A stretch of DNA of 11,382 bases. Source: DATKKX01 sp035542775 (GTDB lineage Bacteria; Planctomycetota; Phycisphaerae; UBA1845; UTPLA1). The stretch's first letter is position 1, and each line of letters begins with the position of its first letter. The position numbers were made by a program, and so were the translations under genes. Shown here in pieces: positions 1-7,461 of this stretch. The stretch covers positions 1 to 11,382 of the forward strand of contig DATKKX010000261.1 of assembly GCA_035542775.1 (NCBI GenBank). Reading direction: 5' to 3'. The notes under the pieces are model-generated. The model was not told the DNA's origin. It saw only the letters and a program-made list of their open reading frames with translations, and did not search any database.

Positions 1-179
1 AGGTGACCTTGTGGGCTCATGACCAGTTCCACATCACGGGATCTCAGACGGTGGATCTGAACGAAGGCTTTGCGAAGAATCCGCCGCCGACGTGTGTGTT
101 CGTTGACTGGTACATTCCCGAGCCCGCAACGCTGGCGCTGCTGGGCCTGGGTATTCTGGGTCTGCTGCGACGGCGATAA
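1..179 (+). CDS. PEP-CTERM sorting domain protein, C-terminal end only
   Basis: The 3' end of a gene entering from the left; the first full codon begins at base 3 and TAA is at 177-179, giving 58 residues. The last 21 residues form a tripartite sorting signal: a Pro-Glu-Pro motif (residues 39-41 of the fragment), a hydrophobic helix (ATLALLGLGILGLL) and a terminal Arg-Arg-Arg. In the known PEP-CTERM/exosortase system this tail holds an exported protein in the inner membrane until an exosortase cleaves it, and such proteins end up at the surface or in exopolysaccharide. The preceding residues (around VTLWAHDQFHITG and CVFVDWYI) look like the end of a beta-rich extracellular domain, but too little is present to name a family. 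A signal peptide would lie outside the window. The sorting signal is clear; the specific protein is unknown. Confidence 0.87.
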   Translation, partial: VTLWAHDQFHITGSQTVDLNEGFAKNPPPTCVFVDWYIPEPATLALLGLGILGLLRRR

Positions 180-191
180 GCCTGCGCATGC

Positions 192-210
192 GGCGCGCCC
201 CGGGCGCGCC
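192..210. repeat. GC-rich inverted repeat just after the PEP-CTERM stop
   Basis: GGCGCGCC at 192-199 is repeated as its own complement at 203-210 across a 3-base loop, 12 bases after the stop codon. It would form a very stable hairpin in RNA. No T-tract follows, so it is not a typical intrinsic terminator. It could protect the 3' end of the mRNA or cause pausing. Confidence 0.55.
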
Positions 211-248
211 CAAAGGCCTGGAAGCGTGATCGCTCGGGGAATGTGTTA

Positions 249-274
249 ATGGACGGTCTAAACCCGCCGTCCAT
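249..274. repeat. Perfect 8-bp inverted repeat with 10-base loop
   Basis: ATGGACGG (249-256) pairs exactly with CCGTCCAT (267-274). It lies between the PEP-CTERM stop and the terminator, so it would be in the 3' untranslated part of that transcript, or could be an operator. No gene starts close enough to choose between these. Confidence 0.5.
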
Positions 275-370
275 GACAGGGAAGCCTGAGCGAGACACAC
301 TGACAACGTTGAATGTCCTCTCCTGTTACGGCCCTCGTGCCGGCAGGGGAAGAGATACAAGACTCCGCAT

Positions 371-413
371 AAGAGGGGCCGCGAGCAGGGAATCTGCACG
401 CGGCCTCTTTTTT
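371..413 (+). terminator. Intrinsic (rho-independent) terminator
   Basis: The stem pairs 371-383 with 399-411 (core GGCCGCG/CGCGGCC at 377-383 and 399-405, extended by A-U and two G-U pairs). A second small stem inside the loop pairs GCAG (385-388) with CTGC (394-397). Six T residues at 408-413 follow on the + strand. It lies about 190 bases after the PEP-CTERM stop and probably ends that transcript, separating it from the helicase gene. The opposite strand has no comparable T-tract, so it works in one direction. Confidence 0.85.
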
Positions 414-612
414 CACAATAGGCGGGACCTCGAGCACAAGCGCACGCCGCGAACGTCCCTGGAACCTGCCGCATCGCTGTCTCCCGACCGACCGCCAATC
501 ATACCTTTCTTGTCTGGCGAGCTGGCCTCTTGGCAACGTGGCCGTGGGTTTGTAGGCTGGGGGGTTGCGCTGTTTTTTCGAATTTTGCCCAGTCAGGGAC
601 CGTATTGGTCGT

Positions 613-3600
613 ATGAGCATTCTTCATGGCATTTGGTGGCAGTCGCAGTTGCACCTGTGGGGTGAGCGGGTCGACGCCGTGGCCGGCCCGGCCTTGCCTG
701 CGCCGCAGGAGCAACCACCGCCGGCTTCACCGCGGTGTCAGGGCCGGTCGCCGGCTCCTGGGCGAGCTCGACGCCGCAGTCCGCCTCCTCTTCACCCCGC
801 GGCACTCACTGTTCCGGAGGTGCAGGCCGCCGTCGGCGAGGTTTCTCGCGATGGGCTGATCGCGTCCATCGGTGAGAAGTCATCGCTGGTCTTGTGGCTG
901 CCGAGTCGCGAGGGTGTGCCTGTGTCGTCCACTGCCGCCGGTGATGCGGAACCGGGGACGGCCCCCGGTCTGGCCAGTGTCACGGTCCCGACACTGGCCT
1001 TCTCCCCGGCTGACGCCGTCGATCTGCTCAGCGATCTGGTCAATGTATCTGACGCGATGTGCGGCGGCTCATTGCGATACTGGTCGCAACTGGCGAAGCT
1101 CGTCTTTTCGCTCCTGGCTCGACAGCAGTTTCTGCCCGATGTCGAGGAGAAGAGCGATGGCGGATTCGTTGCCAGATGGCGGCTGCTGGTCGAGGACTCC
1201 GGCGAGCTTGCCTGGCTGGAGAAGTTCGCCGCGGCCATGCCGCCCGTCTGTCGTGCGGCGGCGACGGCGACGCCTGATGACGCGGAGGCCGCCCGCATCG
1301 TGGACGATTTCCTGGCGGAATCGGCTGACGCCGTGATCCGGCGCATGCTGGAGAACGATCCGTTCTTCGGGCAGGTCCGCCGCCGCGTCTCGAAGAAGCC
1401 CGACGGAGAGATGCGCTGGCTTTCGGCGCTGCTGGGGCGCAACCGTGTCATGGGCGGATCCGCCGAAGACAACGCCGAAATCGCGGCACAGGTTCGATCC
1501 TGGGTCGGACGGTTGGATCAGCCCGAAGCGGCGGCGCCGCGGCTGTGCTTCTCGCTGGTCGAGCCGGAAGATGACGCCGATCCGGCTCAGGCCGCCTGGC
1601 GGGTGCGGTTCGATCTGAGGTCGGCTGAGAACGACGAGCCGCTGGACATCTCCAAGATCTGGACTGAGCCGCAGGGCTCGCCCAGCATTCTCACGCGGCA
1701 TCTGGCCGGCCGCCGGCAAAGGCTGATGGCGGAGCTGGCCCGGGCGGCGGAGGTTTTTCCCGAGCTCCAGACGGCCTTGAGAAAGGCGTCCTCCACGGGG
1801 GTGGAACTGACGACCGGCGGAGCGCATGCCTTCCTGCGCGAGTGGGCCCAGTTGCTGAAGGCCCGCGGGTTTGACGTTACTTTGCCTGACTGGGCGACAA
1901 GGACGGACCGGCAGCTCGGGCTGAAGCTGGTGGTCAGGCCGCCGGACATCCCCGCGGGCGATGAAGCTTCCGGCATGCCCTCGGAGATTTCCGTCGGCTC
2001 GTTCGGTTTGAGCACGCTTCTGGATTTCGACTGGCGTATCGCAGTCGGTGACGAGACTGTCTCGCTGGAAGACTTCGAACGGATCGCTTCGCACAAGGCT
2101 CCGCTGGTCAAGCTGCTCGGCTCATGGGTCAGCATGGACTGGGACGCGGCCGAGCTGGCCTTGAAGTTTGTGGCCAGCCGGCCGGCCGGAAAGATGACGC
2201 TCGCCGACGCGCTGCGGCTGGCCGGAGGCGCGGTCGACCTCGATACTGGCCTGCCTGTGGTCGGGCTCCTGGGTACGTCCTGGCTCGAACAGTTGTTGGA
2301 ATGGGCGCCGGATGTGGCGATCGAGCCGCTCCAACAACCGGCTTCTTTCGTCGGGACGCTGCGGCCATACCAGCGGCGAGGACTGGAATGGCTCGTGTTT
2401 CTGGATCGACTGGGCATTGGGGCCTGCCTGGCCGACGACATGGGCCTGGGCAAGACTATCCAGTTGATCGCCCTGCTGCTCCACGAGCGCGAGCAGCATA
2501 AGGGCGGGCCAGAGTCGGCAGGAGTCGGCGACGGCCTGGGGAAGCACCCTGATTCCTTGTCCGCGCCGGTCGGTCCGACACTGCTCTTTGCTCCCATGTC
2601 GGTGGTTGGAAACTGGGAGAGGGAAGTCCGGCGTTTTGGCCCTTCGTTGCGAGTGCTGGTTCACCATGGGCCGGATCGCCTGCTGGGAGAAGCCTTCGTC
2701 GACGCCGCCCGGCGGCATGACCTGGTCATTACCACGTATGGCCTGGCCCAGCGGGATTTGAAGAGCTTGGCGGAGGTATCCTGGCATCGCGTAGCGTTGG
2801 ACGAAGCCCAGAAGATCAAGAATCCGGGCGCCAATCAGACCCTCGCCATTCGAGCGTTGCCCGGCATTCATCGGGTGGCCCTCACCGGGACTCCGGTGGA
2901 GAACCACCTTTCGGAGCTGTGGTCGATCATGGAGATGCTCAATCCGACCCTGTTGGGGTCGGCCTCGTCTTTCCGTGAGCGATTCGCCGTCCCCGTCGAG
3001 AGAATGGGCGACCAGCAGCGAGCCAGGCAGCTTCGGCGGATGATTCGGCCCTTTCTCCTGCGGCGTTTGAAGTCGGACCCGGAGGTGGAGTGCGATCTGC
3101 CCGAGAAGATGGAAATGCGGGTGTACTGCAATCTCACCCCCGAGCAGGCCGCGTACTATGAGCGACTGGTGTCGGAGATGCTCCAGGAAGTTGATTCCGC
3201 CACGGGTATCCGGCGTCGCGGGCTGATCCTGGCCACGCTGACCAGGCTGAAGCAGGTGTGCAACCATCCGGAGCATCTGCTGCGGCGGAACGGCCCGCTG
3301 GACCGGCGGAGCGGCAAGTGCGAGCGGCTGGTCGAGATGCTGGAAGAGCTTCTCGATGAAGGCGACGCCGCCCTGATTTTCACACAGTATCGAGAGATGG
3401 GGCACATCCTCGAGCGTTTGTTGTCCGATCGGCTGCAGACCAGCCTTTTCTTCCTGCATGGCGGGACGCCGGCAAAGAGGCGCGAGCAGATGATCCAGCA
3501 GTTCCAGAGCCCGGACAATCCCACCAGGCTCTTTCTGCTGTCGCTCCGCGCCGGGGGCTTCGGGCTGAACCTGACTCGAGCCAACCACGTGTTTCACTTC

Positions 3601-3855
3601 GATCGATGGTGGAATCCGGCGGTGGAGGATCAGGCCACCGATCGGGCTCACCGTATCGGCCAGACGCGTCGCGTTCAGGTCCACAAGTTCGTCTGCATCG
3701 GCACCATCGAGGATCGGATCGACCAGGTCCTGGCGGACAAGTCGGCCCTGGCGGATCACATCATGGGCAGCGGCGACGAGTGGCTGACCGGCCTCAGCTC
3801 GCGGGAGTTGCGGGAGTATTTGTCGCTGTCGAGCGAAGCAGTAGCGGAGGAATAG
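613..3855 (+). CDS. SNF2/SWI2-family DEAD/DEAH-like helicase (SWIM-associated type)
   Basis: A 1080-residue superfamily 2 ATPase of the SNF2 type, expected to translocate along DNA and remodel or displace DNA-bound protein, with RapA/HepA-like relatives. The N-terminus (MSILHGIWW... LHLWGE) is typical of the bacterial subgroup. A SNF2-associated domain (DUF3670-like) covers about residues 415-535 (GFDVTLPDW, LLDFDWRIAVG). ATPase motifs: motif I DDMGLGKT (608-615), motif II DEAQ (730-733), motif III TGTP (758-761). The C-terminal helicase lobe has FDRWWNP and DRAHRIGQ (1010-1017), then the conserved ending WLTGLSSRELREYLSL. All catalytic motifs look intact. Between motif I and motif Ia there is an extra Gly/Pro-rich loop of roughly 20 residues. 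Residues 30-57 are Pro/Arg-rich and poorly conserved in character. I chose ATG 613 because it gives the family N-terminus; a TTG at 565 would add 16 unlike residues. AGGGA at 595-599 is a distant, weak ribosome site. The gene directly downstream is one base away and probably co-translated. Confidence 0.93.
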   Translation: MSILHGIWWQSQLHLWGERVDAVAGPALPAPQEQPPPASPRCQGRSPAPGRARRRSPPPLHPAALTVPEVQAAVGEVSRDGLIASIGEKSSLVLWLPSREGVPVSSTAAGDAEPGTAPGLASVTVPTLAFSPADAVDLLSDLVNVSDAMCGGSLRYWSQLAKLVFSLLARQQFLPDVEEKSDGGFVARWRLLVEDSGELAWLEKFAAAMPPVCRAAATATPDDAEAARIVDDFLAESADAVIRRMLENDPFFGQVRRRVSKKPDGEMRWLSALLGRNRVMGGSAEDNAEIAAQVRSWVGRLDQPEAAAPRLCFSLVEPEDDADPAQAAWRVRFDLRSAENDEPLDISKIWTEPQGSPSILTRHLAGRRQRLMAELARAAEVFPELQTALRKASSTGVELTTGGAHAFLREWAQLLKARGFDVTLPDWATRTDRQLGLKLVVRPPDIPAGDEASGMPSEISVGSFGLSTLLDFDWRIAVGDETVSLEDFERIASHKAPLVKLLGSWVSMDWDAAELALKFVASRPAGKMTLADALRLAGGAVDLDTGLPVVGLLGTSWLEQLLEWAPDVAIEPLQQPASFVGTLRPYQRRGLEWLVFLDRLGIGACLADDMGLGKTIQLIALLLHEREQHKGGPESAGVGDGLGKHPDSLSAPVGPTLLFAPMSVVGNWEREVRRFGPSLRVLVHHGPDRLLGEAFVDAARRHDLVITTYGLAQRDLKSLAEVSWHRVALDEAQKIKNPGANQTLAIRALPGIHRVALTGTPVENHLSELWSIMEMLNPTLLGSASSFRERFAVPVERMGDQQRARQLRRMIRPFLLRRLKSDPEVECDLPEKMEMRVYCNLTPEQAAYYERLVSEMLQEVDSATGIRRRGLILATLTRLKQVCNHPEHLLRRNGPLDRRSGKCERLVEMLEELLDEGDAALIFTQYREMGHILERLLSDRLQTSLFFLHGGTPAKRREQMIQQFQSPDNPTRLFLLSLRAGGFGLNLTRANHVFHFDRWWNPAVEDQATDRAHRIGQTRRVQVHKFVCIGTIEDRIDQVLADKSALADHIMGSGDEWLTGLSSRELREYLSLSSEAVAEE
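3846..3850 (+). promoter_or_regulatory. Ribosome binding site for the SWIM-tail ORF
   Basis: GGAGG lies inside the last codons of the helicase gene, six bases before the GTG at 3857. It supports real translation of the short downstream ORF and suggests translational coupling to the helicase. Confidence 0.6.
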
Positions 3856-3856
3856 C

Positions 3857-4240
3857 GTGGCAGGCGAAGGACATGATTCCAATCCTCGTGGGGCGCATCG
3901 GGCCAGGAGGTCCCTGGTTCGCGGCGGCAAGGCCCATGCGGCAGCCTCGCGATCCGCCGTGAACATCCCCCCGCGGTTGCCGGCCGATCCGGAGAGCTTC
4001 TGGTCCATGGGAGGGGATGGCGACCGCTTGTTCGAGCGGCCGGCGGCGGCGTCCACGCCTGTGCTGCCTCGTTTGGGGCCTCCGCCATTTCAGCGTGGCG
4101 GGTTCCCGTTGCTCGGCTTTCTGGCCACGGTCTACGAGCATGTCGCCCAGAACGTGGCCAGAACGTATTCAGCGTCTGAAGAGCGCGTATATCCGGCCCG
4201 CACCGACTCCGACGGGGCCGCCTCCTCCGGTCAGGTCTGA
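3857..4240 (+). CDS. Short protein matching the C-terminal tail of SWIM zinc-finger proteins; probable deletion remnant
   Basis: A 127-residue ORF starting with GTG one base after the helicase stop. Residues 41-49 (LPADPESFW) and 72-78 (RLGPPPF), followed by a helix at about 84-104, resemble the C-terminal tail of bacterial SWIM-domain proteins as I recall it. SWIM proteins are the usual neighbours of this helicase subgroup; they carry a CxCx(n)CxH zinc-binding motif and run to several hundred residues. Here no such motif exists: the 127 residues contain no cysteine at all. Residues 1-40 are Arg/Ala-rich and not recognised. The likely explanation is an internal deletion joining the start of the gene to its end, leaving start signal and tail. 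It could instead be a genuine small partner protein that kept only a helicase-docking tail. The frame is intact and the ribosome site is good, so I list it as coding rather than as a pseudogene. The family match is from memory of the tail pattern, not from a search. Confidence 0.6.
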   Translation: MAGEGHDSNPRGAHRARRSLVRGGKAHAAASRSAVNIPPRLPADPESFWSMGGDGDRLFERPAAASTPVLPRLGPPPFQRGGFPLLGFLATVYEHVAQNVARTYSASEERVYPARTDSDGAASSGQV

Positions 4241-4357
4241 CCGCGCCGCAGAAGTCGTCCCACATTGCGAACCCACCAAGTGTTGCTCCCGGGCGCCTGG
4301 CGCTTGGCTCGGGTGGCGGCCCAGGATTCACGGCCGGACTTGTCCCGGTCAGGTCTG
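4227..4357. repeat. 13-bp direct repeat (two copies)
   Basis: CCGGTCAGGTCTG occurs at 4227-4239 and again at 4345-4357, 118 bp apart. The first copy overlaps the stop of the SWIM-tail ORF and forms part of the inverted repeat GGTCAG-GT-CTGACC (4229-4242). It could mark a past rearrangement or be chance in GC-rich DNA. Confidence 0.4.
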
Positions 4358-4482
4358 GGGCGGCCGATGGAAGGGCTTTCTCAATACTGAAACCATCGAC
4401 AGTACCCTCGCCGGATGGCAGGGGCGTGAGAGAATCCCTCAAAACCGGATATTGTGCGTGATCAGGTGATGCTAAACCCATG

Positions 4483-4494
4483 AAACGGCCGTTT
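4483..4494. promoter_or_regulatory. 12-bp perfect palindrome, candidate operator
   Basis: AAACGGCCGTTT is its own reverse complement and lies about 160 bp upstream of the FHA gene in an AT-rich stretch. Its right half runs into CGTTTATAG, a 9-mer found again at 4564-4572 next to the candidate promoter. This could be a binding site for a dimeric regulator; no regulator gene is in the window. Confidence 0.3.
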
Positions 4495-4537
4495 ATAGGT
4501 TATCCAGGCAAGTGTGCGATGGGCTGAAAACAGCGGC

Positions 4538-4566
4538 CTGACGGATTTAGTGACGCGCTTTATCGT
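4538..4566 (+). promoter_or_regulatory. Weak sigma-70-like promoter for the FHA/coiled-coil gene
   Basis: CTGACG (4538-4543) and TATCGT (4561-4566) each match four of six consensus positions with a 17-base spacer. Transcription would start near 4573, leaving an upstream leader of about 80 bases. The matches are modest, and promoter consensus in the likely host lineage is uncertain. Confidence 0.25.
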
Positions 4567-4581
4567 TTATAGCGTTAAACG
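4564..4581. repeat. Inverted repeat at the candidate promoter
   Basis: CGTTTA (4564-4569) pairs with TAAACG (4576-4581) across six bases. It overlaps a second, imperfect inverted repeat anchored by CGCT (4556-4559) and AGCG (4571-4574). It sits at the -10 region and the presumed transcription start, where an operator or a leader hairpin would be expected. Confidence 0.35.
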
Positions 4582-4655
4582 TCGCCTTTAGGCCTGGGAT
4601 CGGTGCAGGTTCCTGCTTGCAGCGACGGACGCTGTGGCACTGTCCCAGGAGTGCG

Positions 4656-7355
4656 ATGCATGCGGCGCGCTGCCAGACCAGCGAAGGATGCACGGACGTG
4701 ACTGTTCAAGACGAGCATGATGCCTCCCGGCGGCCACCGCGACTCCGCTTGCGCGGGCTGGCTGACGGCGAGGGTGGCGGGCGATGGGAAATCGGGCAGG
4801 CGCTCACGGTCTTCGGATCCGGCAGCGGCTGCGATCTCAGACTCCGTCCGCAGGAGGCGGATTCTGCCCACGCAGCCGTCGTGCTGCTGGGCAACACCGC
4901 CTATCTGTGCGACTTCGGGGCCGCGGGCGGCACCTCCCTGAACGGCCGCCGGATTCGTTGGGCGCGTTTAGCTGACGGCGATGAGATGGCCGTCAATACC
5001 TGCCACTTCCGGGTGGAGTTGGACGAAGACCGGGTCGTCCTGACTGGAGAGCAGCCTTCCTTCAAGCTGCGCGACGACAGCTCCATCGGCGAGGTCATGA
5101 CGATCGACCCGGTGTTGATCGTGGGAAGCGATCCCGGGTGCGATGTGGTTTTGCATGACGATGCCGTGGCGCCTCGGCACTGCCTGGTCGTCTGGACTCA
5201 GGAAGGCCCGCTTCTCCGCGGTCTGCAGGAAGGCGACCACCCGCGGCTCAACGGCATGCCCACCAGGTTTGCGCGCCTGGTCAGCGGAGATCGGATCGCG
5301 ATCGGCCCTTACGAAATGACCTTCCAGATCGAGACGGCCTCCCCGGAGTTTGCGGAAGCAGTCCGGCCGGACTACTCGGACCGCGTCCGGCTTTCATCCG
5401 GCAAGACGGTTTTGCTGCCCGGCAAGGAGCCTCTCGCGGTGGAATTGGTCTCCGGATGTGTCGGTGCGAGCGAGACGCCGGAGGATGACCTGCTTTGGTC
5501 GGACAGCACGGTGGCCTCGTCCGAGGAAGTTGAGGCAACGGCCGCTGGGTCATCGGATCTCGATGAAGGCGAAGCCTCGGAGCACTTGCATTCCGAGGCC
5601 GAACTGGAGCCCATGAAGAACGCGGAAGATCACCAGCCCGCCGAGGCCGCCGCGCCCGTTGTGGAGTCGGCGGAAGCGGGGAATGCTGCCGGCGACATAG
5701 GCGAAATCGGCGAGAGAGAGGAACCAACGGTGGACAGCGACTTCGCGGCCGAGGATGAGCGGATGGAGCCGACGGAGCCGGCTCGAGAGCCATCAGCAAC
5801 GGAGCAGAGGGATCGAATGGAAGCCGAAACCGGCAACGAACGTGGAGGGGCTGACGAGGATCGTCTGGCCAGGGTGCGCTCTCGCGTGGCGGCGGCCCAG
5901 AAGGCCTTGGACCAGCGGGCCTTGAATCATCTGGAGCGGCTCAACAGCGAGCGCCAGCGTCTGCGGGCCTATCAGGTTGAGCTACAACAAAAAGCCTCCG
6001 AGCTGCTGCGAGTGGCGCGCGAGAACCGGCAGTTGCTCAATCGCGGCCGTGTCGCCGCCGAGTCGGGCTTCAACGCCGCAAAGGCAAGCGAGGAATTGAC
6101 CGTGCTCGGGCGGCTTGCCGGTGAGCTGGAGACCATTGAAGCGACTCACGCGAGCGACACGCAATCGCTCGACGATGGGAACAATGGAATCCTCGGAGAT
6201 GCCTTGAGTGGCACCCGACGGCGGAGTCTGCAGGCGCGCGCTGCTGAACTGGCTGAACTGGTTCGCGAAGAGCAGGACGAAATCGATCGAGCCGAGAGTC
6301 AGTTCGTTTCGCTCCGCCTGGGCATTCGCCGGATGCGCGACTTTATCGACCGGACCGGGATTCGGCACCGTGCCCGGGCCGCGGAATTGGAGACCCTCCT
6401 GGGAACGTTGCGGCGCGAGGAGGCCTCGCTGGCGAAGGAACGCGGCCTGTTGATGGCGAAGCTCCAGGAACTGGACGGCCAGATCGCGAGGGTCGCGGCG
6501 AGAGCCAGAGATGCCGGCCAGGACCGGGAGGATCTTGATCGCGAAGTGGAGCGGCTCGCGCTGGTTCAGAAGAAACTGGTCGAGAAGGAGGAAACGCTGA
6601 GAACAGGGCTGGACGTCGAGCGACAGCGGGTTCAGGTTCGACAAGCGGAGTTGCAGCACAAGGCCACGGAGGTCGCCCGTGCCGCCCGCGACAAACGCTG
6701 CGCGATCGAGGCGGAGATGACCAAGCGGCGGGCCGCTCTGGACCTCCGGGAGGCCGAACTGCGGACCCACCGGGCGGCCATCGAGGAAGCAGGCAGGAAT
6801 GAGCTGGAGAAGGCCGCGACCGAGCTGGAGCGGGTGTTAAGCGTGCGACTCGCGGATATCGAGGTGGAGCTGTCGAAGAAGCAATCGGGCGCCGCTCCCG
6901 GCAAGCCGCCTGCCGCCGCTGGGCCCAAGGCGACCAACGAACCCGCCGACGCGAGCACCGCCCATCGGTCGGGCGTTTCCGCCGCTGATGATCTGCCGTC
7001 GGAAGGCGCCGTTCTGGCCCACATGCTGCGAGACACGGTGTATGATCGCGACCGGCGCCTGGCTGCCTTGCGAGAAGAACTCGAAGCTCTACGCGACGCC
7101 ATGACCAATATGGGGAAACAGGAAAAGGCAGGTGAGGCCTCGATTGAGGACGAAATGCGGACCCTGCGTGCCTCCTTGACGGGAGCCCGCCGGGACCGGC
7201 GGTGGTCCAGCGCCGATTGGAGGGGGCAGTTCGACAAGGACAACGCGACTCTACGGAGCGCGGAGAAGAAGAGCGATGACCAGACCGCTCTCGGCGCCGA
7301 GGTGGCTGCTGCTTCTTCGGCTCCGGGCGGACCTCAGGAAGGAGAAGGGCGGTAG
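4656..7355 (+). CDS. Tandem FHA-domain and coiled-coil protein
   Basis: An 899-residue protein with no visible signal peptide, membrane segment or nucleotide-binding motif. Two FHA domains occupy about residues 44-121 and 152-227. FHA 1 shows VFGSGSGCDL, DSAHAAV and GGTSLNG; FHA 2 shows IVGSDPGCDV, APRHCLV and PRLNG. FHA domains normally bind phosphothreonine peptides, but here the usual Arg after the first Gly is Ser in both, and the usual Ser before His is Asp or Ala, so binding is doubtful. Residues about 285-400 are an acidic, Glu/Ala-rich linker. A proline-free coiled coil spans about 402-745, broken by a Gly/Asn/Asp-rich segment near SLDDGNNGILG. A Pro/Ala linker and a shorter helical tail follow. 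Start: ATG 4656 has AGGAG (4647-4651) four bases before it; GTG 4698 with AAGGA (4684-4688) is a serious alternative, since the 14 residues between look non-conserved and hold two cysteines. The next gene shares a homologous coil block. Function unknown; scaffold or signalling platform is inference. Confidence 0.9.
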   Translation: MHAARCQTSEGCTDVTVQDEHDASRRPPRLRLRGLADGEGGGRWEIGQALTVFGSGSGCDLRLRPQEADSAHAAVVLLGNTAYLCDFGAAGGTSLNGRRIRWARLADGDEMAVNTCHFRVELDEDRVVLTGEQPSFKLRDDSSIGEVMTIDPVLIVGSDPGCDVVLHDDAVAPRHCLVVWTQEGPLLRGLQEGDHPRLNGMPTRFARLVSGDRIAIGPYEMTFQIETASPEFAEAVRPDYSDRVRLSSGKTVLLPGKEPLAVELVSGCVGASETPEDDLLWSDSTVASSEEVEATAAGSSDLDEGEASEHLHSEAELEPMKNAEDHQPAEAAAPVVESAEAGNAAGDIGEIGEREEPTVDSDFAAEDERMEPTEPAREPSATEQRDRMEAETGNERGGADEDRLARVRSRVAAAQKALDQRALNHLERLNSERQRLRAYQVELQQKASELLRVARENRQLLNRGRVAAESGFNAAKASEELTVLGRLAGELETIEATHASDTQSLDDGNNGILGDALSGTRRRSLQARAAELAELVREEQDEIDRAESQFVSLRLGIRRMRDFIDRTGIRHRARAAELETLLGTLRREEASLAKERGLLMAKLQELDGQIARVAARARDAGQDREDLDREVERLALVQKKLVEKEETLRTGLDVERQRVQVRQAELQHKATEVARAARDKRCAIEAEMTKRRAALDLREAELRTHRAAIEEAGRNELEKAATELERVLSVRLADIEVELSKKQSGAAPGKPPAAAGPKATNEPADASTAHRSGVSAADDLPSEGAVLAHMLRDTVYDRDRRLAALREELEALRDAMTNMGKQEKAGEASIEDEMRTLRASLTGARRDRRWSSADWRGQFDKDNATLRSAEKKSDDQTALGAEVAAASSAPGGPQEGEGR

Positions 7356-7367
7356 GACGGCCGTTGA

Positions 7368-7395
7368 GGCCCGGCCCTGGGGACAGAGCCGGGCC
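7368..7395. repeat. GC-rich hairpin between the two coiled-coil genes
   Basis: GGCCCGGC (7368-7375) pairs perfectly with GCCGGGCC (7388-7395) around a 12-base loop, starting 12 bases after the FHA gene stop. No T-tract follows. It may weaken read-through or protect the upstream mRNA end, while still allowing the two genes to be one operon across the 106-bp gap. Confidence 0.5.
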
Positions 7396-7461
7396 GCGAG
7401 AGCAGCGGTTCGTTCAGTGCTCACGTCTACGGCGGAGTCGTAAGAAACGGAGCGACATTTC

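Larger units (their letters stand above)
180..612. other. Gene-free region between the PEP-CTERM gene and the SNF2 gene
   Basis: This 433-bp stretch contains no convincing protein gene; short open frames on either strand lack recognisable sequence and a good ribosome site. It holds three separate inverted repeats (192-210, 249-274, 371-411), of which only the last is followed by a T-tract. The part from 414 to 612 should contain the promoter of the helicase gene, but I could not find a convincing -35/-10 pair. A run of T near 571-576 and a TATTGG at 604-609 are too poorly spaced to call. Confidence 0.6.
4241..4655. other. Gene-free region upstream of the FHA/coiled-coil gene
   Basis: In this 415-bp stretch the left part (to about 4430) is GC-rich with no recognisable gene and may be decayed sequence from the lost SWIM gene region. 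The right part (about 4440-4592) is clearly richer in A and T than the surrounding genes. It holds a 12-bp palindrome, the 9-mer CGTTTATAG twice (4490-4498 and 4564-4572), overlapping inverted repeats and a weak promoter-like element. No T-tract terminator for the helicase operon was found. Open frames across this region are out-of-frame and unlike protein. Confidence 0.55.

Noticed and set aside
243..665. A 140-codon + strand ORF before the SNF2 gene
   Set aside because: It spans a terminator and overlaps the helicase start out of frame, with no recognisable protein sequence.
650..780. Frameshift within the Pro/Arg-rich N-terminal linker of the SNF2 gene
   Set aside because: The +1 frame also reads open with GC-rich third positions (RLLGELDAAVRLLF), but both flanks fit the family in the annotated frame and no indel site or repeat supports a shift.
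2122..4056. A 644-codon open frame on the - strand across the SNF2 gene
   Set aside because: It lies opposite an intact helicase with all motifs; the translated sequence has no recognisable domain and reflects high GC and codon bias.
4017..4469. A 150-codon + strand ORF overlapping the SWIM-tail gene
   Set aside because: It is out of frame with the recognised tail sequence, Arg/Pro/Trp-rich and has no domain.
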